The notes under the pieces are model-generated. The model was not told the origin of the DNA, did no database searches, and saw only the letters and a list, made by a program, of their open reading frames with translations. Positions 1 to 10,930 of a stretch of DNA of 64,000 nt are shown piece after piece. Location: NCBI GenBank assembly GCA_023653785.1, contig JAMKCH010058523.1, positions 1-64,000 of the forward strand. Direction: 5' to 3'. This DNA comes from Ophioderma brevispina. Lineage: Eukaryota > Echinodermata > Ophiuroidea > Amphilepidida > Ophiodermatidae. How positions within the stretch are numbered: the first letter of the stretch is position 1; each line of letters opens with the position of its first letter. A program made the position numbers and the translations under genes.

Positions 1-497
1 GATGACTGTGTTGAGCTGCAAATTCAATGGCTGCAAATTCACTGAGTGTATCTCCTCTAGGATTTCTCTGTCGCATATACAAATTTTCCCAGGATGTTTT
101 CTTCTTCTGGTTGACAGACTCCCAACCTTGGCATTATGAAGTCACCCTAACAATGGTGTTAACCTGGCTTTAAATTTTACTTTGAAGTTGAATGTATCGA
201 TTTTACTTACAAGCTTTGTCACCTCCTTGGTGATTGCTCGAACACGGGCCTTGCGCGGTTTTGTGATGACACTGAATTGGTATGTCCTTGCCTCTCATCA
301 ATAATAGATCTCAGCTCTGCCAGATGAACTGGTCCATTCTTGACCTCTCCCACTACTACGTTTAATTCTGACATCAGTTGCCTTCTCTGGTCGCTGTGGC
401 CTGTTCTGCATATTGTAACTTCTTTTGATTGTATATGGTTCAACTATACCATAGCTAGTCTCTATATATCGTTTTACATTACAAATCGTGAAGTCAA
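1..497. other. No gene recognised
   Basis: AT-rich sequence with only short overlapping open frames of 74-79 codons on the minus strand. They have no recognisable motif and look like chance. Confidence 0.5.
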
Positions 498-926
498 AAA
501 AAAGTATACACTTCCTTGATAAGTTTTGATATTCCATGTGACTAAAATTTTAGAATGGTTTAACTTATATAGATACACCCTCACTGCTCTTTTGATACTA
601 ATTTATGGGGTTTATGCTGCATGGATACTGCACAGATGACAATATAATGAAACCATGGTCCGAATTGTGATTGCGCCCCAATTAAGAAGCTAGGAGTAAA
701 AGAGGATGAACATATTATTCGAACCAGTGGTTTCATTGTGTAATTGGCGCAATCACAATTGGATATGTTTCAGTAATTGTGCCCCTGTGCAGTCACATGC
801 ACCATCGCCCCCTAAATTTGGTATCAAAAGATTCATAAGAGTAATCTAATCAATTTTACAACCATTCAATGCAAAATATTTAGTCACATGGAATATCACA
901 GCTTATCAAGGAAGTGTATACTTTAT
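498..926. repeat. Foldback (inverted-repeat) element, MITE-like
   Basis: The left end AAGTATACACTTCCTTGATA is matched in inverse orientation at about 911-925. The two arms stay complementary inward for roughly 100 bp with small indels: both carry the word ATTCCATGTGACTAAA and, further in, TTTTGATAC. At the centre is a second inverted pair, AATTGTGATTGCGCC near 665 and GGCGCAATCACAATT near 747. No convincing target-site duplication was found. No coding capacity. It looks like a non-autonomous element mobilised by a transposase encoded elsewhere; the superfamily is not determinable from this copy. Confidence 0.6.
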
Positions 927-1370
927 GTTTTACTCACACGTATAGTAATTGGTTATTATCCTATCCTTAATCCATAACACTACAATTTGTTTTGTACCAG
1001 CACAGGAACTAATGAAAGAAATTTGCATCAGTATCAAGCACTTCTATTTCCTGATTACGTGAAATCCAGCTATGATTAATTGATTGATTTGCAAGGGCCC
1101 AAGCAGGCCCTGATGGAAGGGTGCGGTCGCACCCCCCCCCCCCCAATTCTACAAATGGGAAAAGGTCCACTTTTGCCAATGAAATAAAAAAAGGTCCAAA
1201 ATCTAGAGAAATTTTGACAGTCCCCTTTTTGGTGATGAGATTTTCAAAGTCTAAAAAGGACCCTTTTTTTGGGGGGGGGTAGGTCCACGTTTTTAAAAAA
1301 AATCCACTTTTGTTGAGTGCACACACCCCTAAAAATCCTTTGTACGGCCCTGATGTTTTCATCATTTTTG
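927..1370. other. Homopolymer-rich degenerate repeat, no gene
   Basis: Contains a C run of 14 (about 1131-1144), a G run near 1270 and several A and T runs, separated by related phrases such as AAAAGGTCCA (about 1155 and 1191). The 118-codon minus-strand open frame across it translates homopolymers and is not credible as a gene. Confidence 0.5.
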
Positions 1371-3365
1371 GTGATGGAAGGAAGAAGGAAGAGCAATTAA
1401 TGATTAATGGAGGAAGGAAGGATTAAATGCATTGATGGAGGATGGATCGACTAAATGATGCATGGATTGATGGATGGATCGAATAAATGATAGATCGATT
1501 AATGGATGGATTGATGATTAAACATTGATGGATGGGTGGATTAAACGATGGATGGAAGGATGGATTAAACGATTGAGGTTGATGGATGATGATTAACGAT
1601 CGATGGACGATGGGTGTGATGGATTAACGATTGCTGGGGTGGAATGGAGGAATTAAACGATTGATGGTTGATGGCTTAAACTATTGATGATGATGGATTA
1701 AACGCTTGATGATGGATGGATGGATTAAACGATTGATGGATGGATGGCTGGATTAAACGATTGATTGATGATGGATGGATTCAACGATTGATGGATGCCA
1801 TGGATGGACGGATGTATTAAACGTTGTGGATGGATGGAAGATGGACGGCTGAATTGAATTAAAGGAAGGATGGGTGGATTAACGATGGATGGATGGAAGG
1901 ATGGATGGAAGGTGGATTGATTAAACGATGGAGATGATGAAGGAATGGGAAGGAAGGATGGATTAAACGATGATGGATGGAAGGATGGATTAAACGATTG
2001 ATGGATGGATGGATAAACGATTGATGGATGGATGGATTAAACGATGATGATGAGATGGATTACACGCTTTGATGGTGGATGGATGGAAGGATGATTAACG
2101 ATGGATGATGGATGGTTAAACGTGGGATGGATGGATTAAACTATGGATGGATGGATTAAACGATGGATGGTGGATTCAACGAATGGATGGGTGGATTAAA
2201 CGATGGATGGATGGATTAAACGAAATGGATGGATGGATTAAACGATTGATGGATGGATGGATTGGATGGAAGGATGGATTAAACGATTGATGGATGGATG
2301 GATGGAAGGATTGATTAAACGATGGATGGATGATGTATGGAAGGAAGGATTAAACGATGGATGGATGGATGTGATGGATGGAATATGGAAGGATGGATTA
2401 AACGATTGATAGATGGATGGTGGTATGGATGGAAGGATTGGAGTATTAACGATGATGGAGGAGATGGATTAAACGATGGATGGATGTATGGATTACACGA
2501 TGGAGATGGATTAAACGAGATGGATGGGGATGGATGGATTAACCGATGATGGATTAAACGATTGATGGATGGATTATGTAAGTATGTATGTAAGGATGGC
2601 TGGGAAGTGATGGATTCACCTATGAATGGATGGATGGAAGGATTGAATGGATGGGATGGATTAACGATTGATGGGATGGATGGATGGAAGGGATGAGATT
2701 ACACGATGGATAGGATGGCAGGATGGATTAAAACGAGGTGGGATTATGAAGGAAATTAGTTAAACGATGGGATTGATGGATGGGAAGGAATGGATTGAAA
2801 CGATTGAATGTGATGTAAGGGGATATGGATTAAACGATGGAGGATGGATTAACCGATGGCTGGAATGATGGATTAAACATGGATGGAAGGATGGATTAAA
2901 CGATGGATTGAATATGTATGGAAGGATGGATTAAACGATTGATGGATGGATGGCATGGAAGTATGGATTAATGATGGATGGATGGAGATGGATTACAGGA
3001 TGGATGGAAGATGGATTACAAAAAACGAGGATGGATGGATTAACGATGATGGCTGGCTTAAAACGGATTGATGGCTGGATGGATGGATGGATGGAAGGAT
3101 GGATGGCGTTAAAAGGGAAAAACCGATGTGATGGATGGATGTATGGAAGGATGGATTAAACGATGATGATGGAAGGATGGATTAACGATGGCTGGATGGG
3201 ATGGATGGATGGACTGTATGATGGAAATGAATGATTAAACGATGTGATGGTTGATGGAAGGATGGATATAAACGATTGATTGATTGATGGATGTAAGGAT
3301 GGATTAACGATGATGGATGGATGGATGGGTTTCAACGATGGATGGAGGGATTAAACGATTGATGA
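1371..3365. repeat. GATG/GGAT minisatellite, about 2 kb
   Basis: An almost unbroken array built from the tetranucleotide GATG or GGAT punctuated by the spacer TTAAACGA, so that the commonest unit is GATGGATGGATTAAACGATT (20 bp) with frequent gain or loss of GGAT steps and of AAGG variants. Units are imperfect and single-base indels are common. The strand is strongly purine-biased. The array starts abruptly after GGTGATGGAAGG and ends at GATTGATGAATTC. Open frames inside it encode only MDGWMDG-like repeats and are artefacts of the array. Confidence 0.95.
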
Positions 3366-6300
3366 ATTCTCTATGTTGCTCCTCCGACAATCTGAAATAC
3401 CATAACATGACATCAGAGATGTGACTCTTACAAGTTTAAGGAAGTTTATTACAACACTCATTTATTAAGAACACGCAAAGTGACTGTAACCATTCTCGGT
3501 CATTCTGCTGGTTGTTTATTTTTCCTTATTTATTTGGTTCCACACTCAGCGCTTGCTATGTATGGCTGTCTCGTAATGGATGTATGTATGGGCTGTATGT
3601 TTTGTGTATTTATGTGGTATCATGGTATGTGTGTATGTAACAGGTCTGTTTTGTATGTATGTATTAATAGTGGTCACATGTGTAGCGATGGCCTATTCCG
3701 CGCAGGCACTATGCTTTGTGTGATGTTTCACACAGATCTAAAAGTAACTGTCCTGCGCTCTGGACCGTGCACAAAAAGCCTACTCCATCCTGACCAATGC
3801 TTCATCCCAGACTATAAAAAAACCTACTAGAAAAACACATTTTTCCACTGGTACAGTTTCATTGGCCTGGTTCATCTGTCTAACAATTTTGGCTCTCATA
3901 GTCATCTGCAAATGACAAGTTAATATGTGCTTTTTGTGATTACGATATTATACACAACAATGACTAATTTATGTGCACCACTACGAATTATTTGATAGAA
4001 AATATGTCTGTTCAGGGTAGAAATCATATGGCATAAATTTTCTTAGGCCCTTGGACTTTCTTCTTGAATCTGTTTTACCTTCCCAGTATAAGTTTACTCA
4101 TTAAAAACCCTATAGGTTATACACCACTACCGGGCCTGCCGTAAGGATCAACAATCTTGGATGGACTACTTTCTTTCTTTGCATGGCCAATCTGACAAGG
4201 GGCTTTAAAATGTCTGAAATGCACTAGTTATTAAGAAAGTGATGAAACAGCATGATTGAGATGGTAGACTGGTAGGTTTTCTCAAACATAGCAGGCAGTT
4301 TGGACAGTGAATTATGGTTTAAATTTACTCCGCGGTCAGCAATTTCACATCGATTTGCAAATTACTAGCTTTGGCGACTATAGAAATCTTGGGTTGCCGG
4401 TCTGAACAATCGAGCAAGTTTTGTTGATTCGTAACTAAAAAAATTTTCACGGTCATCAATGTTCAAAATATTGGTTATGTTGGTGATTTCAGCTTGTTAC
4501 TTTGGGGTGATGGTGGTTGTTTTCCTCTTGTGAGAGTTTTAAATGTGAAAGAAACATGCTCCAAAGTGGCCTATTTTACTGACCCCATAGACTACACTGT
4601 GTATAAAGGCGTTAGTGGGTTCAATAACCGATAATGCAGCTGTTTCAATCGGGGTTCTGTGGTTTTCTGTTGTCTGGTTAAATAGTAAACACCACCGGTT
4701 AAAAGGTCTAACGCCCTCTTTGGCCCAAGGCCTGCTGCTCTGCTGGCTGACCGTCTACTCTCTTTTCCAATCCAATTCTGAAATACAATCAAACAAATTC
4801 TTGAAACAAATCTAACCCGGGAGGGTTCTTAGTGTTTGTTTGGGTACCCATGCCCGTTCAGGGTTTGAAAGTGGCCCCCTAACGGACCATTTTCAGTGAA
4901 AATATACCCTAAAAGGGACCAATTTGGCCAGTACACTTATCCCCTAGCGAACTTTTTCAATATGTAAATAAAAAATATACCTTAAAAGAAAAACAAACCA
5001 ATATTACAAGAACCAAAGACCAATATTTTTTTAAAGGCACACTCAAAGGGCAATTTTGATGACCCAAATTTAGGTTAATTTTCTAATTTTTATCCCTGGA
5101 CTAGTCACAATCTCAACTGAATTTGATACCCCCCTGCGGGACTAGAGCATATTATTGTGAATTTGATACCCCTAGTTGGAGTCCCGCAATAGCAGCCTAG
5201 TCCCGTTTTTGGAACGAGCATGGCGTACCCGCACCAACATCCATAACCCCCCCCGAAATCTATTAGGGAATTACAAAAGTATCCCCTATATACCCCTAAA
5301 CCCCATCGCGTCTTTTAAAAGTGAAAGGTGTGTGCCCTCCTTGACCATGGATGGAAATCAGAATTGCTGCTATCATGGCCAGTGATTTTTTTGCCATGTT
5401 TGTGTTAGTACACTCCAATCATTAAAGGTTCCCTTGTTTTAGAATGTTTTTACTTCTCTGGAGAACCATTCATTATGGAACCACAACATTCAAAGAACCA
5501 TTACAGAAGCATCAAATGGCTTCTATACAACATATTAGAACCATTTTTTTTTGTTGAGAACCCTAAGGGGTGGCAGGAGAGTCCAAACAACACCCTTTTT
5601 AGAACCTTTTTTCGTAGAGTTCTGATAACATCAATACACTTTGTTTTTGGACTTAAGCTTTACGAGTCCCACTGGCCGGAGTGTTTTCTTTTCTGATTTT
5701 CTGGTTTTAGGATCAGGGTGTAGGGTATATCTTTAGGGTGTTTGAACCAATCGCCACGCCAATATAAAATCTTTGATTAAATTAATCAAATCTATTACCT
5801 CTTTTTTATATGTCACAGTTTGATATCTATACCCACACATGTGTTACACCATTGCACACATTGGCACCCCCCCCCCATCAATTTAGAACATGGTTACATC
5901 GAGTTGAGCAACTGCCTATAGGTCGCAAATCAGACAGTTTTCTAAGTTCATCTTCAATAACCATGGTCCCCTTAGGCATTTGACACCAGTGCTGTAAAAA
6001 CACGCACATAAAAACATGATAAGGTAATGGGCCGAAAAGTTTGGAGTTATAGGCTAAAACAAAAAAACTCAATAAAAAAGGTAATTTTCTGTTGTCACAG
6101 GGTCAAAGTTTTAAATTACTCCATTTGGAGAAAATTGTACAATATTGATTGAGCTTCATAGGATTAACATCAAGGAATAGTTTTGACGTCTTAAATGCTT
6201 AGTTCCATGTAGGGGACACCAAAGGTCAACATCCATGGCATTCAATGGGGCTTTGACCTTGTTTTCCCCCCATTTGTAAGGGAGGGTTTTGTGCTTTTTT

Positions 6301-6769
6301 TCTGGGGGTCTTATTATCTTGGACCCGCTTTATTAAGATGTATCGGATGTAATGGGTCCTAGTGAAAATTAATTAGCATTCTTCAGATGAAGTACCTATG
6401 GGCCCAATCCTATTAATAATACGGTTTCTAGGAAAGAATAGGCTTCTCCGCGAGTACCGAGGGACTTATATCTAAACACACCGATTTATTTAAATTCATT
6501 AACCCGTTTTTTTTTTCGACCGACGAAAACCCTGGTAATTTCCGATCAAAAAAATTGGATTTTCGGCGAAAACTGTGTATTTCGATCGAGAAACCTATGT
6601 AGAATTAAATAGTCCGCCGTAATCATAGTCCGGCTACAACGGAAAGAATAGGGCACTCGATGCAGTTTTGACTATTTACGCAACATTATTTTTCACGCTT
6701 TATCATTCGTTCATGGAGCCCGGCGAATTATATCTGCTTTCACACCGAGTTTATGAATTAGTGGATTTT
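3366..6769. other. Intergenic or intronic DNA, no gene recognised
   Basis: The longest open frame is 116 codons at 3480-3830 (plus). It is cysteine- and methionine-rich, overlaps TATG/TGTA-rich simple sequence and matches nothing I know. Around 4860-5360 there are repeated phrases such as TTTGATACCCC (5119 and 5162) and a C run near 5240, suggesting decayed dispersed repeats. A C-rich run lies at about 5868-5877. Confidence 0.4.
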
Positions 6770-7030
6770 GGATCTTGAACGTGGGTGCTAGGATGTTGGT
6801 AAAAAAAGATCATTTCAAACTACGTTATAGCTTCCATTGAGTTAAATTTGCATTGTCTTGGGAATGCTACGTCCTAATCACCTTGGTACTCACAGTCGTG
6901 TTCCATATGATCCCCCCCCCACTTGTGTACCGTTGTTCACTTTCCGGTTCTTTGATGGCAGGGACGGTGATCTCCCAAGAGACCTGTATTCGTGAGTTTA
7001 AGCGTGAACTTTCTCTATAGTAGGGTTCAA
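6770..7030 (+). repeat. Dispersed repeat family G, partial copy 1
   Basis: Shares ordered blocks with the copies at 9.3-10.5, 10.65-10.93 and 33.1-35.1 kb: TATAGCTTCCATTGAGTT, CCGGTTCTTTGATGGCAGG, CTCCCAAGAGA and GCGTGAACTTTCT. No coding capacity was recognised. The blocks are collinear with family G, so this is a truncated copy rather than chance similarity. Confidence 0.6.
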
Positions 7031-7039
7031 AAGTTGCTT

Positions 7040-7990
7040 AAAAGTCCCATTCTAGAAGTTTGGGGAAGAAGTTTTGAAGGTTTTTCTTTGTACTTTCCAG
7101 TTGCTGATCAAGATTTTTTGGGTCCAACCTCTGGGAAATTGGGGAACTCTCACTAGAGGGCGTTTTTCAAAATGGCCGCCAAAATTCCAGAAACTGGCAT
7201 ATCAAGTAAAAACAGCTTATCTAATATTAATATGAATCAATTTTGGGGGTTTTGTAATGCTAATTATTGTGTCTGGCTATTTCACTAATTAGAGTTTAGA
7301 TAAGTACCCCTAGGAGGGCCCTTTTTCAAAATGGCTGCCAACATTCTGTATTAATCTTTTTTGGGCCGTTTATCATTCATTATTATTGAATAACGTATTA
7401 ATCAAAGTGAAGATGTTTTGAAGTAAGTGGTTTATATTTTCAGGATGCTGAACAAGATTAATTTGATCCAACCTCTGGGAAATGTGGGGAACGCTCACGA
7501 GAGGCGGTTTTTTCAAAATGGCCGCCAAAATTCACAGAAAAATGGCATATTAAAGTTAAAACGAGCTATCTATAGTTAATATGAAAATCAATTTTGGGGT
7601 AAAAATTTGTTATGGCTAATTATTGTGTAGGCTATTTCAATAATTAGAGTTTTTATGATATTACCCATAGAGGGCCCTTTTTCAAAATGGCTGCCAAATT
7701 CGGTATAATAGCCTTTTTTGGACCGTTATCAATTAATTATTATTGAATACAAGTAATAAAATCAAAGTGAAGATGGTTTTGAAGGTATTGTTTAATATTT
7801 TCAAGGATGCTGAACACGATTAATTTGATCTCAACCTCTGGGAATGTGGGGAACTCTCGCTAGAGGGCTTTTTTCAAAATGGCCTCCAAATTTCCAGAAA
7901 ATGGTATATTAAGCTAGAAACAGATCTATGAAAATCTACATGAAAAATCATTTTTGATGTATTTCCCTGAATGCTCTCTATTATAAACTC
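7040..7990 (+). repeat. Tandem repeat, about 175-bp monomer in 350-bp dimers
   Basis: The phrase TTTTCAAAATGGC followed by CGCC or TGCC recurs near 7163, 7321, 7509, 7678 and 7869, spaced about 160-190 bp apart. Successive monomers alternate between two types: one carries CAACCTCTGGGAA and GGGGAAC, the other carries GGGCCCTTTTTC and a TTATTATTGAATA tail. The higher-order period is therefore about 344-363 bp (CAACCTCTGGG at 7125, 7469 and 7832). The array decays after about 7930. No protein-coding frame runs through it. Confidence 0.85.
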
Positions 7991-9305
7991 GGCAAAAAAG
8001 TCCCTGACACTTAGAAAAGTCAAATTAAATCATATTTATCTTTCATAAAAGGCAAAGATTGTACATCAAAATAACAGACTTCATACTCTTCATCTTCGGA
8101 AGTGGAATTTTCAATGTAACCATTCATGCATACTGGTTACATTCATTTGTCGATGACAAGTGCATACATGAAAATTGCAAGAATCGAGGCCCTAGTAATT
8201 TGAATTTGAACACCAATTTTGACCCTTTCTTCCACACTGTAAACAGATGTGAGATGAAGTGGAAAGACCAGAGTGTTGAAACCCATGTGTTAATCCCGCT
8301 GCGTGTTTTTTCTCGTCAAAAGATGGCCACACTTTCGAGCATATCATGTGAGATCCTAGGTATGTTCAGCTGGACCCCCCTTCACTAGTTCGCTCGTGTT
8401 TTTTTTCACGTATCACACCCGCACAAGTTCAAAATCTCACACCGCTTGATACATGAAGTGAGAAATTACCTATCGCCAGAGACCTGTTGACCCAAAGGTT
8501 ACACCCTAGCTGAAGACGCAACGTATCAGAACTCTAATAATCTGAGGAGATGAACTGTGACCGCACCAGTTTAGTCCCAATCCATGGCGCTCAAGGTCAA
8601 GATGTCCGTCGCTTTCAGTTCACACTGTAATAATAGACCTCCATGACGTCGGAATATGGTCCCAGAAAACCTTGCAAAAGAAAACTTGACTTACATCTCA
8701 ACATCGGCAAGCAAGATATGGGGGCCAAGGATCAGAAAGATGCACAAGGGGAAAGACTCAAGTCCTCTTTCCGGACCAATTCCAGATTTTGTATCCACCA
8801 CAATGATGGAAGGGGGAAGTGTGGAAAAGACGAGGGAACGGTAGAGAACCAATTTGCGTATGAGAAGTGCAGCAATAGGTGGTTAACCATAACATTACAT
8901 TGTGATAAATCCAGATGCATCCAAGATTGATAAGTTCTGACATGCTATGCTTTTGGAAAATAATTTCCTTTGTGTCATCAAAGTTTAATGCTTTATTATG
9001 AAAAAATCCAAACCAAGTATCCCATAATTAGCGCCTTTGTGTTTGTGTAACTGACTCACAGACAGATTCATTCTCCAAATTGAAATGGCCGAAAAGGGTG
9101 CTAATTTCGTGCAATTTTCATTTAAGAACTTGCCATTGTGAATTGGAGGAATCAGTCATGCATGAATGCTAACATTTCAATTCAATCCAAAACTGACAGA
9201 TACGAATGTCGCTTTAATATTTTGTATATGCAATTATTTGCCTTCTATGAGAAATAAATTGAAATATTAAACTTTTCTAACTGTCCAGTGAACTTTTTTT
9301 GCTGA
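7991..9305. other. Unassigned region with short open frames
   Basis: Open frames at 8059-8388 (109 codons, plus) and 8643-8930 (95 codons, plus) are the longest. Neither shows a motif I recognise, and the second has antisense frames of similar length. The segment ends with AATAAATTGAAA-type polyadenylation-like words near 9250, so an untranslated 3' region or an old element is possible but unproven. Confidence 0.25.
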
Positions 9306-10550
9306 GTTTATAATGATATTATATATGTTACCCCCTTGCGTGACGTTTTCGATGTTGACGCCGATATTCTTGTAGATTGGCAATAGTTGTTCCTTCTGTA
9401 ATTACCGTTAGGTTTATGGTGAGCAATTTTCGCCGTGGTTAACGTGTCGCTTTTGACGCTCGCTGTAGAAACATTTAGATGCAAGACGAAGTTTTTCAAA
9501 GAGGTGTTTAATGAAAATAAAGTTGGGATATGGCGTATACATCTACATTTTTGTGTTACAACCCCAGCTTTTGACTTTGGAGTTTTGGGGGGTCTTATCT
9601 GGCCCGCCTATATTTTGTCCCCGGGAATTTAAATGGGTCCTCATGGTGAAAATGTAAATTGCCAGTCAATAGGAATCGAATGGGGCCCAATACGATTCAC
9701 AAAATATGTCTGTCAACCCATCATAGGTTTTCCGATAAAAGACACTGATTTTGTTAAAATTGATAACACGGTTTTCCATCGGCGAAACCTGCAGTATGGA
9801 CTTTATCTGCTACAGGTGTCAGTGTCTACCTTCGAGCTCGTGCGAGGATTTGGTGCAAGGCATCTTTTCAAATCCTTTATAGCTTCCAGTGAAGAGTTCA
9901 GTGTGCCTTGTCTTGTGAATGTTGCCGTCCTAATCCACCTTTGGGGTATTTGACAGTCCTGTCCCATTATGAGTGCTTTGTTGCAGTCGTTCACTTCACG
10001 GTCCTTTGAATGGCAAGAAGATGGTCCCTCCAAATAGAGTGTCATTTTTGTGTGTGTTTTTATTCTTATTCTTATTCCAATTCTTCTTTCCATTGGCGAA
10101 TGATACGAGCCCTCGCTTTCGCGAATCGCTCCCGTCTACAAAGAATGTTGAGTCCTGTTGAAATGACAGCTCTGACATATGGCGCTTTCCATCGCCTGTA
10201 TTTACTTAACTTTGTTTGTTGTTTTTACCGGTTTCCTTTGCGGTTCCTTAGTGACTGGTGCAGCCGACTAGACAGTGTGGACTACCGCAATCTTCTCGAA
10301 AACCGGTGTGTAAACCGATTCCTCGAAGGCTGTTTCAGCATCGAAGCCCAGACATCCGTAATGAAACCAAGACCCATGCTACTTAAGATCTCATCATCAC
10401 CAGCCCTTTCTTCGTCAGGACTCGAACCCCGAACTTTAGAATGTAGATGTTGCGACTTCAGGATAGTAAAAGAAGTAATGTCGAACAATTTGTAGGTGAA
10501 TTCAAGATATTTGCAAACGTAACTAAAAATAAGACAAAAAATCAACCAAA
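9306..10550 (+). repeat. Dispersed repeat family G, long copy 2
   Basis: The most complete copy of family G in the window. Diagnostic blocks in order: TGTAGATTGGCAATAGTTG near 9371, TTTGACTTTGGAG near 9571, TATAGCTTCCAGTGAAGAG near 9880, CGGTCCTTTGAATGGCAAG near 10000, CCATTGGCGAATGATACGAG near 10091, TGGCGCTTTCCATCG near 10180, and CGACTTCAGGATAGTAAAAG near 10453. The same blocks recur in the same order at 33.1-35.1 kb. The 161-codon open frame at 10010-10495 lies inside it but is not conserved in the other copy. A GGTTCGAG-like box on the minus strand near 10420 hints at a tRNA-derived end; this is weak. Confidence 0.7.
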
Positions 10551-10640
10551 TATATTGCAGCGTTTAAAAAATGCCGACTGCAAAAAATGGGCCCCAGGAA
10601 CCCCCTATTAAGATAGTGTTAGATCAATATATGTATGAAA
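10545..10640 (+). repeat. Dispersed repeat family F, copy 1
   Basis: The phrase ATATATTGCAGCGTTT followed by AAAAAAT, CGGCTG/CGACTGC and AAAAAATGGG is repeated at 23518-23570. Non-coding. Confidence 0.5.
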
Positions 10641-10649
10641 AAACTAAAC

Positions 10650-10930
10650 CCGTGCTTATGCATGGTTCCACTATGACTTCAAGATCATCTGTTTTAGTAG
10701 ATAACTGATTTCTTTTCGTGTGCCCTTGCTTTTAACTTTGGAGGCGGAGTTCTGTGGGACCATCATGCAAGTTAAATGACGCATCATAACCGTTAGGTGG
10801 CTCCCAAGAGAGTGCCATTTGGGTGTTGAAGGCGTGAACTTACAGTCTTTCGAAAAAACGAATGATGATGCGAGGTCCATCGTTTTCGTGAATTCTCATC
10901 CCGTCTAAAAAGTCATCGAGTCAGCTGAAG
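10650..10930 (+). repeat. Dispersed repeat family G, partial copy 3
   Basis: Carries CCCTTGCTTTTAACTTTGG, CTCCCAAGAGAGTG, GGCGTGAACTTACAG and GCGAGGTCCATCG, all found in collinear order in the other G copies. It lies immediately downstream of copy 2. Confidence 0.6.

Noticed and set aside
2337..3159. Open frames of 69-70 codons with M-D-G-W repeats
   Set aside because: They are translations of the GATG minisatellite; any frame of this repeat stays open. No splice or start context.
1371..3365. CRISPR-like array
   Set aside because: No constant repeat with unique spacers; spacers are themselves the repeat, and the genome is eukaryotic.
10010..10495. 161-codon plus-strand open frame
   Set aside because: Lies inside repeat family G, and the frame is not kept in the copy at 34721-35110.
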